NCBI RefSeq assembly: GCF_000203795.2
Contig: NW_006281105.1
Location: forward strand, 868,001 to 932,000
Length of the DNA stretch: 64,000 nucleotides
Direction of reading: 5' to 3'
From: Batrachochytrium dendrobatidis JAM81
Taxonomy: Eukaryota; Chytridiomycota; Chytridiomycetes; Rhizophydiales
This document shows positions 24,991-34,214 of the stretch, in pieces. Position 1 is the stretch's first letter; every line of letters starts with the position of its first letter. Below the pieces are notes generated by a model that saw only the letters and a list, made by a program, of their open reading frames with translations, did not search any database and was not told the origin of the DNA. Made by a program: the position numbers and the translations under genes.

Positions 24991-27900
24991 CTACAGTTCA
25001 TCGTAAAGATCCATATATGGATCTCGAATCTGATCTGAATCTACAAAATCATCAGTCTTGATCATAGCTATACGCTCAGCTATTGGGATATCGTTTTCTT
25101 GAGCAGGTTCAATCTGAACCTTGGATTCGGCTGCTGTATCTACACCAATAAATCTACGTAGTGTTCCTTCAACAGAAGTCATAAACTTTCTTGTATCGCG
25201 TGGTTCCCATCCAGATCCAATTGCGGTGGCTTCAAACAACAAATATGGCACATCTGACATGGCCTCTTCTTCTCCATCATTAAGCTTTTTAAGCATACCT
25301 TCAATAATTGGGTGGTTCTACAATACATGCATGTACTTGTCAATATTTGTCATGAAAAAATATGTAGAAACTCGACTATAATGTAGACGTGCAGCTCAAC
25401 CATCAACAATTTTGCCTTACAGGATTGATTTCTAAGATACGCTTTTGGGCAATAGAAAACTGATAAAATGGATCATCACGATCACCCAATTGTGCAGCAT
25501 ACAATCTTTCTTCGCTAGGAGAAAGACCATGAACATTTGCAAGTACTGCGCTAGGAGAGGTGGTAAGCTGCATAGAAATACGAACGGTTTCTACCATCGA
25601 GTCTAGTTTAAGTTTAAGCCAGTCAAGCAGTGGCTGATACTTTTGAAGCTGCAATTTTTCTCTTTGGGTCGTAAACTCATCTAATTTATCAACAAACCAG
25701 GTAGTACAGAATATGTAAATTCAAAAAAGCACCATGCAAATTGTCAAGTTTTTAGATGACTATACAAATAAAACTGCATATACCTACTTTCATCCCCAAA
25801 CAGCAGTCCACTTTTGGCAATGTGTTGCATTGGTTTTCCAGCAAACTTTTTCAAGTCGCCTTGAACTAGATATTCATCGGCGGGATCAGTCATATACTGA
25901 ATGTAAATAGTCAGCAAAAACATTAGTAAAAGATACGTGGTTAGTCAAGTTAAATTTTAAACTCTTACCAAAACCTCGTATCCACGAGCAGTTAGTTTTT
26001 CAACAAACGGAGAGTGTTTGGCAGTTTGCACATCGCCTGCAGTTATAAAGTAGATCTGCGGCTGATCTTTTTTCATACGTAAAACATAATCTTGCAAGCT
26101 TGTCAGCTCATGCGTGGTGGACTCATACCGAAGTAGCTTGACAAGCTTATTGTAATACCCCTTTGATTCTACCAAACCAAACTTGATTGCCAAACGATAT
26201 GATTTGTAGAATTGCTTATACTCTTTTGGATCTTTTGACAGTTGTATCATGAGTTCAATGGCTTTGGCAATCACTTTTTTTTGAATGACTTTTAGCACGG
26301 CATGCTTTGAGAGAGTTTCACGAGACACGCTTAATGGAAGATCATCTGAATCAACAACAGCCTTGACAAAACTAAGCCAGCGAGGTAAAAACTCGGAAAG
26401 TTCGTCAGTAATAAACACTCGATGAACAAACAAACGAATGTTTTTTCCTTGAGGCTCATCGGGTTGAAGAAACTTGTATGGCGGATTCTTGGGAATAAAA
26501 ACAATCGATTTAAAATCGGTATCTCCCTCGACTTTGAAGTGACTATAAGCAAGAGGTGGAAGAGTGTCCCGGAAAAACGATTTGTAAAATTCACCATACT
26601 CTTTTTCAGTTACCAAAGATGCAGGACGAGTCCAAATGGGTTTATGTATATTAAGAAGTTCCCAATCTGCAATCCTATGTGATACAGTCTTTGTATTTCC
26701 ATTTTCCTTATTGCTACTATCAAGAATCTCGTGCTCGTCGGTATTCTCTTGGCTGTTGGATAATTTAGCTTCGTTTTCAACAACTTGCTTGTCAATGGTA
26801 CGAATAGTCCACATATAAATGGGAAAATCAATAAACTGGCTATGCTTTCGGATCAGCTTTTTGATCTTTTCATCTTCAAGAAACTCATACGCATCCGACT
26901 GCAGGTGGATAATGATTTGGGTGCCTCTACCAAGAGTGTTTCCTCGTGGATCTTGAACAATTTTAAAATCTAACAAAAGAGTCACTAAAATGCCAAATGA
27001 TCACTCCATTCATTCAAAACTGCTTACCATGCTCAGATGTGGATTCCCAAATATATTGATCATCGGCATTATTTTTACTGATAACGGTAACAGCATCTGC
27101 AACCAAAAACACAGAATAAAAGCCAACACCAAACTGTCCAATCTGGCCATTATTGGTGCCGTTTTTCTGGATATTTAAAAGAAACTCCGAGGTGCCAGAC
27201 TAATATTGTACCAATTTCTAATTTAAATAACAATCCACTTGATTGAAACCCCAAAATACCTTTGCTCTGCAGTATTATATTTCAAAAGCAACAACACAAA
27301 ATACTAGAATGGTTTTACCTTTGCAATGGTTCCCAGATTTTCGCGCAGATTGGCTTTAGTCATGCCAATACCAGTGTCAGTAATGGTCAGGGTTTTACGT
27401 TTTTTGTCAGCTACAATACTAATCTTTAGATCTGAGTTGTGTTGCATTTCTTTTTGATTAGTCAATGACAAGAATCGAATTTTGTTAAGAGCATCCGAGG
27501 CATTCTATAAAGGTTAGATACGCAAATAGAAAAGGCAATAGGCTAGTTAAAAACTCGATACATTGAAAAAATAATACACTCAAATGCAACCAATAATTGT
27601 GTCGAGTCCTAACTACAACTATATTCACTTATTACAAGGTGAATACAGAAAAATGTTTCATTTTAAGTGAATATGGCTGTAAATGACATACCGAAATCAG
27701 CTCGCGAAGAAACACCTCTACAGCATGGGATATTCAAATTGGAATCCCAACATAAACTTGGTTAGTCTATTGCTATAATTAAACAAGCTACAAAAACCAT
27801 GCGAAATAACTCTTTCTAGAAATAGCCACCTTTGTTTTTGTATAGACTTTTGATAATGATACTCATCATGCGATTCACTTCCGTCTCGAATTTGAATTGC

Positions 27901-28064
27901 TCGCCACCTTTTACAGCAAACTGGGCAACTTCCTCGGTAGAAGGAACAGTAAATCCAGGAGGTATATCTGAAAGTATAGAGCCATTCATTTCTGTATCTG
28001 CATAGATGCTAGCACATGCTTGTCCTAGTAGTAGAATTCCATACAATGCACCAGATAGAAGCAT
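24991..28064 (-). CDS. HSP90B1: ER-type HSP90 chaperone (GRP94/endoplasmin-like), C-terminal YDEL
   Basis: ATP-dependent chaperone of the secretory pathway. Eight exons (27830-28064, 27692-27717, 27319-27504, 27028-27199, 25969-26969, 25788-25896, 25421-25680, 24991-25317) total 2316 nt, giving 771 aa. It starts with a hydrophobic signal peptide (about residues 1-20), then the GRP94-like pre-N region. The N-terminal ATPase follows: [73 protein letters not shown]. The charged linker is short. The middle domain has [20 protein letters not shown] and NVSRETL-like VSRETLSKH. The C-terminus ends DLYDEL, a KDEL-type retrieval variant. Exon 2 is only 26 nt. Intron 2 (27505-27691) contains a fragment of the dispersed repeat. 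Confidence 0.9.
27622..27690. mobile_element. Dispersed repeat fragment E inside HSP90 intron 2
   Basis: TATTCACTT at 27622-27630 and TTTTAAGTGAATA at 27661-27673, followed by TGGCTGTAAATG. The last part matches the right end of copy A (ATATGGCTGTAAATG) almost exactly; the core differs by one base. Read in the gene's direction, the repeat end begins only a few bases after the GTATGT donor of the intron. It is short (about 70 bp), so it is a decayed or internally deleted copy. Confidence 0.6.
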
Positions 28065-29031
28065 GTTTGAAAGAGTATTAAAGCGGAGTTTGAAGGAAGG
28101 TTGTAGAGTATTCAGTCATACATCTGGCTGAGATCAAAGTGGTGCAGTTGGAAACGCATTTTTAACTATTTCATCACTTTGTCGTTTACTTTTCGATAAC
28201 ATATTAGATTTGGGTGATTTCGGTTGAGTTGGTCGAGTATCTAAATTGTTTCGCTGTAACTCATTTTCTGTCGACTCTGCATTATTACATTCTAATTAAA
28301 ACGATCGAATTTTGTTATTACGCTCATATTTATAATCAGCACTTTAAGCTATGAATTACTGTCGTATTCACGTAAATAAAACACAGTATGAATGCCAAAA
28401 TGCATAATAAATAGTCAGTGTCATGAAATAGTTGGTCTCGATTTACTAGACAAGATTTTTTTAAACTCTATAGTTGATTAGTATTTCTCCTGGTGATCGA
28501 CATAAAGACAACTGTTGTATTTCTAAGGTGTGGTTCTATTTTCTTGAACTAAAGCACGAGCCTATCTGTAAGTTTTAGGATACAAAATGGTTGTAATGAC
28601 AACACTAAAACAGTCAAACCCAATATCTGCACTGCAACAAATGAATTCAGTTTCAAATTTGACAATCGTACAACACATAATTACCAAAGGAAAAGCGACA
28701 ATCTCGGTTTAAAACTATCATTTGATTTTGCGAGCATCATATAACAAGCCTTGTTTTGAAACAAGGATTGAAAACGCCGATTAAAGTGCTCAATTGCTAA
28801 TAGAAAAACGCAACAAATGTCCACCCATTGTTTATTACAGAGTAAAAGAGGTAGTCACTACAAGATGAATACAACTGTCCCATTTTACGTGAATATGACT
28901 AAAATAAATGAACTGCTTCGCTGTTCAATCAAGTTTTAAGCTCAACTGACGCGTTCAGCACTCTGCCGTTCCAAAAACAGTCGACGTCAATTTGCAAATA
29001 AAAGTAGTCAAGACAAGCAAAAAGTAATATC
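28065..29031. other. Intergenic HSP90 / CFAP210-like (head-to-head), 967 bp
   Basis: The largest gap in the window. Roughly 28358-28905 is repeat copy C; the remaining parts are AT-rich flanks that must hold both promoters. I looked for heat-shock or ER-stress elements by eye and saw none that were convincing. No RNA gene recognised. Confidence 0.6.
28358..28905. mobile_element. Dispersed repeat copy C (MITE-like, terminal inverted repeats)
   Basis: The left end has GTCGTATTCACGTAAA at 28361-28376. The right end has TTTTACGTGAATA at 28883-28895, followed by TGAC, so the two termini are inverted repeats GTC(G/A)TATTCACGTAAA. It is about 0.55 kb with no ORF worth calling, so it is a non-autonomous element. 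Just inside the left end, AATAAATAGTCAGTGTCATGAAATA resembles the equivalent part of copy B (AATAAATGGCCAACTTCAAGAAATA). Confidence 0.7.
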
Positions 29032-31560
29032 ATGGTACAATCAAGACCAACATCTGGAGGATCATCTAATTACTACTGTAAGAATGTGTCACGCAGTAGT
29101 GTATTAGTTGTAGTGTGTATTATTCAGTCAACTTTTATGAACTAATAGTGGGCGATTCTTCAGCTACATCCAAACCCATTTTTCAAAAGGGAAAGCAGGT
29201 GTAAGTAAAACTATTTTGGTTATATATTTTAGGTTTTGTTTTAATGCTAGCAATTTGCATATAAAATAGTCATAGGGAAACCCCGCTAATTATCAATGCA
29301 TTGGATATCAAGAAGCTCACTCAAAAGCTTGATGGAAATCAGGTTGAGGAACAGCTTCATCAGATGCTAAGCCGTGATGTAAGTGATAATTATAAGTGAC
29401 TTGGAAAAAGTATGCATACAATATTTGTATCGTGTCATGGACTGTATAGTGGGCAGTCAGTTACACTAAATTTTCAGCACAACTAATACCCTGATTCACA
29501 TTCAACTTTTATACTTTGAAATAATCATTTAGCGTGAGCAGCGGCATCATCAGTCCAAGGCAAGGGTTGCTAATTGGGGAAATACCTTTGCAGGACAAAG
29601 ACGTGCTAGAATAGTTGCTCGAGAAACACGTTTACAAAACGAAGAATTGGCCAGAGTTAAACAGGATCAAATGTTTCGAGATGAAGAGATTCAGAAACGT
29701 GAAGCTGCTATCCAACGTGCAAAGAAGATGCAGTACTTTGAAACGGATATGGTCAAAGCGTTCCATAGCCGTGTGATGCTACTTCAAGTTTTAGAGGTGT
29801 GTTGGATTTGATTGACTAGAAGCCATGCTACCATGAATTGATATATACAAAGCAATTTTTAGTTTAGACATTTAAACTTGACAATCAAACATGCATTTGA
29901 AGATTTCAATTTTATCACTACTGATTTTTCAAACTACGATTTATTGTCAATGTAGGAGAGAGATATGCAAATACAACTCAAGAATTCTCGTAAAAATGCA
30001 GACTTGATTGAAAATAAACGATATCACATGGAACAACTTGCTTCCATAGAATCACAAAACCAGATGTCTGCAAAGTCTCAAAAAGACGAGAAAATTCGCA
30101 ACATTCAACTAGCTCGTGATCAGTTAATGCAGCAACGTGAAAAAATTGTGATGGCACAAAAGAATCGCAAAGTATGTTGCTGTACTTGGAAACAATTCAT
30201 GATAATCAACTATTTTGCACAGTTCTGATAAAAACAGATGGTGCTTACAATTGAATCATTTTAAACTAATCTGGGCTGCATTATATAGCTTGCACTTGAA
30301 GAAGGACAAAAATGTGCACACGATGATCGCGAATATCAGCAACTTCAACTAGAGCTTGAAAAAAAAAGACAAGAAAATGCGGTGATTTTAAATAAACAGC
30401 AGCATGAGCTTCAAAATCAGCAAAAAGAACGAAAGATTCGTGAACGCGAGGAAAGTGAAAGAGAAAGCATGCGAATTGAAGCATGGGCAAATCGCAAGGC
30501 AAATCAAGTTCAGCTTAAAAAGGATTTGGAAAGCAAATGGCACAAGTAAGATTGCTAGGTTAAAGCATGCTTGTTGATATTGGTATTCAAATTGCTTGAT
30601 AAGCAAAATGATTTGTATATTTTGAATCATAATGACTCACAATTTCCATGAAATCGCTATTCATCACCGCAAATATCTAGCGATGGAATAAATATTCGAC
30701 ATAGGCTTGGAGAAACACAACTAAAAATCAGTAACGACGCAGATGCCAAGGTCGAGGAGCAGATTAAACAACGCATGGTAGAACATGATCTCAAAGCTAA
30801 AAAGGAAGAGAGAGACAAGCTTGAAAAAAAGAAAAAGAACTATGAAGAGCTTGATGTATTTTTCCAAAACTATGTTAGTGATTATAACAATGTTTTTGTA
30901 ACTTGTCTGTAAAAACAATGCATAATAATGATTCTAACGTGCTGATATACTGAAATCAATCATCAAACCATTTAGATGAACGAAAAGACTGAACAGAAAA
31001 AGAAACAAAAAGAAGAGGGTAAACACTTTCTTCAAGAATTTATTCGGGTTCGAGATGAAGCCAACGCTCAAAAAGAGACCAAACGAATAGTCAGTTTACA
31101 GAATGGCAAAAACCTTCAAAACCATCACTTGAGGCACATTGTAAGTGTATATTGATATTGAAAAGTTGATCAAGTTTGAAATCAAGTTTGAGTTTATGAT
31201 GTAATGCAATGATCACAGGAGCAAAACGCTGAGCAGCGCGCCAAAGATAAAAACCAGCGATTGGCAGAGGCTGCTGCACAACGAGCCATGGCTGCTACTG
31301 AAAATCAAGTCTTGCATGAGTACATGAAGCAGACCAAAGAAGAGCCTTGGGCAGTGAAAAACACCAGACTGCAGACCTTTATTAACAACGAAATTTCTCG
31401 GCCACGATCAGGAAGTTGTCGTGCTGTTCTATCAAAGAAGGGAAGTAGCACCACGAATAGACTAGGATTTACCAACAATGGGTACAATAAGCTTGATATT
31501 GCGCGTACCAATGAGATCGTGACCGGAGATCTACTGAAAGTGGTTGGCGAAGAATTATAG
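29032..31560 (+). CDS. CFAP210: CFAP210 (CCDC173)-like axonemal coiled-coil protein, TPH-domain
   Basis: CFAP210/CCDC173 proteins are microtubule inner proteins of the ciliary doublet, fitting a fungus with swimming zoospores. Nine exons (29032-29077, 29149-29200, 29276-29378, 29533-29796, 29956-30171, 30289-30545, 30705-30855, 30976-31140, 31219-31560) total 1596 nt, giving 531 aa. The protein is almost wholly charged alpha-helix/coiled coil after residue 50. Family-like pieces are WGNTFAGQRRARIVARETRL, QKREAAIQRAKKMQYFETDM and VKAFHSRVMLLQVLEERDMQ. The C-terminal 100 residues are less helical (PWAVKNTRLQTFINNEISRP). The name rests on memory of the family pattern. Other TPH proteins (CFAP53, MNS1, CFAP45) are alternatives, but the W..T..GQRR and TD.VKAFHS patterns fit CFAP210 best. 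Confidence 0.65.
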
Positions 31561-31901
31561 TAAAAAGTAGATCCAAAACTTGTATGCAGCTTGTATATAT
31601 GGATAAAAGTTGTATAATCAAAATGGCAATACAGGCGTTTGTGTTGGACTGCCTCTAGTTGTTCCCACCAACTGTTTACAACCGAATATGATTGGCTAAC
31701 GATAAGATTTAATAACAGTAAAAGCTTTTTATGATATTTTTGATAATTGAATCCATGTGAATCGATAGTGGTGAATAAGATCCGATTTTACCAAATATTC
31801 GAGATCAGTTAATCCGACTTGTTCAAGCGTGGATTGGAACACATTCAAAACTCGACCAAAACTTGCAACGTCTTATAATCACTGCAATACTGTATTGTCC
31901 A
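31561..31901. other. Intergenic CFAP210-like / MED20
   Basis: 341-bp AT-rich spacer between tandem genes. A frame in phase with MED20 stays open from about 31778 to 31901, but it has no ATG and follows a TAA. It could be a missed upstream exon reached by an acceptor near 31777, or simple 5' UTR. Nothing else recognised. Confidence 0.45.
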
Positions 31902-32807
31902 ATGAAAACATCAGTCGGTCATAATGTCATGCTCCATATTCCATCGACAGAATTGGATTCGACTATCCTGACCAAACTATCCTTACACTTTCAAAAGGAT
32001 ATGAGATTTACTCCAGCTGGTAGATGGACAGTCAATTCTCGTCTCTATATCCAATCACCTCAACATCAGCAGTTGATGCAAGAACAACAGCAGCTCTTTC
32101 ATGCTCACCATAGAAACAATAACTCGGACACAGAAACACCCAAAATTCCTGTTCAATTGCAATCTCGACAGCTTTATGTTGTAGTTGCAGATCACCTTCC
32201 AAAACTGTACTCAATTGTAACATTTGCCGAGATCGACAGAATGGATCAAGTAGTGCCTGTCGAAGGCAATAAAGAACTTGGAAATATCATTGCCAAACTT
32301 AAGAATCTATGGACATCTCGACAGAGCGCAGTGATCGAGGTAAGCTTGGCAATGCATTGCTGCTACATTCTAAGTCTCGATTCAGAATTGCTGTTTTCTG
32401 CCATCCAGTTTTGTATTGGACAGGCGATTTGAATAGATTACAGCCTTTTAATAGTGGAGTATAAAGTCTGACTATTTTCCTAATAGGGGACAGAGTTTGT
32501 CAAAATGGATACAGTTATTCGATTTGGATTAGTCAACGTTGGTGCTTCAACTCGCGGTATCGTTATATATCTGCAAGTTGCCGCCAAACAGGATAGTAAT
32601 GCTAGCGAAACACCACCTCAGCCATATTCTGATGTATCTTTTTTATTAAAGGAAATCTACAATTGCGTAGCAAGCGTCAAATCTAATCTCATATCCACAA
32701 TACACACGAGCAGTTTTTCAACCAATGACAACGATGCTTTGCTAAGTCCTGCATTACAAGAGATACGACTGATTGTTCAGGTGCTTCGATTACAATCTAT
32801 TTTATAA
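31902..32807 (+). CDS. MED20: Mediator complex subunit MED20 (Srb2/TRFP)
   Basis: Head-module subunit of Mediator, paired with MED18. Two exons (31902-32339 and 32487-32807) total 759 nt, giving 252 aa. The N-terminal half includes LTKLSLHFQKDMRFTPAGRW followed by TVNSRLYI. A Gln/His-rich insert (LMQEQQQLFHAHHRNNN) follows, then LYVVVADHLPKLYSIV, matching the beta-strand core. The best diagnostic segment spans the splice join: GTEFVKMDTVIRFGLVNVGA then STRGIVIYLQV, the MED20 TRG/FLVKVG...SARGI-like motif. The start at 31902 puts the first strand right after the Met, as in the family; an upstream in-frame extension is possible. The C-terminus may use another intron after IRLIVQ (32781), so the last about 9 residues are uncertain. 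Confidence 0.75.
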
Positions 32808-33427
32808 TATTAAACTGACTAATAAAATCCACTGTTGTACAGTTTTGGATCGTGTTGTTTAGAGGTTTGACTTTAGGATTGTTTTGTTAAAGCTTGAACA
32901 AAATGGACAAGAGCGGGATGAAAATATTTATATTCCAACAGCCTAGTTTCATCATGTTTCGAAGACATTTTGATAGTATCAATTAGACTGCTGTTGCAGT
33001 ATTTTAGAGATATGACTTCAGTTTGTAAAACTGCACGATCGTTTTAGATTGGCGTAAACTGTAGGTGGAACGCTGAATATTGTGTTAAATCAAGACCAAA
33101 TGAATGACATCTTATATTGAACTAACATGAGCAGCAGACACTCAGTAAACTGGCCGTGGTGACAATCAGATTGTCGCCACGAAACACGACCAATAGATGC
33201 TCCTGTCATTCAAATCAACAAACGTAAACCAGCCATACACAAAAGTGTAGCGAGATGCATGCAGATATCTCGCCAAGCACATGTTACATACTGATAGTTG
33301 CTGAAAATCTCATTTATCTCTTCATTCTCATGCTTTTTCTGACCAGCCGTAATACAGTAAAAGTTGCTTGAATAGACACCAATTCATTATATGGATATAA
33401 TGAATCATAATTTTATTGCCAAGATCT
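32808..33427. other. Intergenic MED20 / HIG1 (tail-to-tail), 620 bp
   Basis: Long for a convergent gap here. It contains one near-perfect palindrome, arms 33156-33166 (GTGGTGACAAT) and 33170-33180 (ATTGTCGCCAC), one mismatch, 3-nt loop. Otherwise no ORF of note, no tRNA-like sequence and no copy of the dispersed repeat. Confidence 0.5.
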
Positions 33428-34068
33428 TTACTGCTGAGCTGTGGATATAGACTCAGTTTCAGGTTCTGGTAATGATACTGCAGTTCTGAGTTTAAACTTG
33501 TAATCTTGATACCTGAAAAAGCATTTACATATGAGATCCAAAAAGCATATTTAAGATGAGTTGATCAATACCAAGTGCAGCATATCAAGTTTAAACTAGA
33601 TATTTACCATATACCAGAAACCAACACAAACATGGCAAGACCTTGTGCACCTGGTATATTAATAAAAGCATATTTGTGTCAGATCGCATTATTGACAATG
33701 ATTTCAATTCATCAGATACGGCTGTAAAATCACATTAATTATTTGTATACCTATTCTGAATCGTTGAGCTTTTTGAAAAGCAATCACATCTCGACGATGC
33801 ATACTATCAAACATCCGGTACAAAGCAAATACAGTCAGACCTACAGCTGGGAGTATAAAGGGATTCTCGCCAAACTTGCGCTTTGCACGCTGCCATAGTG
33901 TTTCGTCTATTTATCAAAATCAGTTAGATCATTCAGGACAATAATGCAGATTCATTTTCTATTTCAGACTGTAATGAATTGATTGAACGCAAGTTGCATG
34001 AATTTGATCAATCAATATATCTATTATAATGACTTTATAGTAAATACATCATGCTGCTGACCTGACAT
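33428..34068 (-). CDS. HIG1-domain mitochondrial inner-membrane protein (RCF1/HIGD-like)
   Basis: HIG1 proteins assist cytochrome c oxidase and respiratory supercomplexes. Four exons (34062-34068, 33751-33906, 33608-33650, 33428-33512) total 291 nt, giving 96 aa. The domain reads KRKFGENPFILPAVGLTVFA (first membrane helix), RDVIAFQKAQRFRIGAQGLA and MFVLVSGIWYQDYKF (second helix), the usual two-helix HIG1 hairpin with its QxxxxxR-type loop. The C-terminal tail is short and polar. The first coding exon is only 7 nt (ATGTCAG); this follows from the conserved frame downstream and a GTCAGC donor, so the exact start is the weakest part. Head-to-head with the next gene, 146 bp between starts, with a CACGTG site between. 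Confidence 0.8.
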
Positions 34069-34138
34069 GGTTGAATGGAGTGCAGGTTCGAGTTGATGCT
34101 TGAGCGTCAAATACTTATAAACGTGACTGAAATCACAT

Positions 34139-34146
34139 TCACGTGA
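34139..34146. promoter_or_regulatory. TCACGTGA palindrome in HIG1/CCDC17-like shared promoter
   Basis: CACGTG at 34140-34145 within TCACGTGA, followed by TTAT. It lies about 70 bp from both divergent start codons (34068 and 34215). Candidate bHLH (Cbf1/USF-type) site; function inferred only. Confidence 0.45.
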
Positions 34147-34214
34147 TTATATTTTGCTTTTTTGATTTTTATAACGAAACCACACTGAACGCGTAGTCTG
34201 GCAAAATCTATGGA

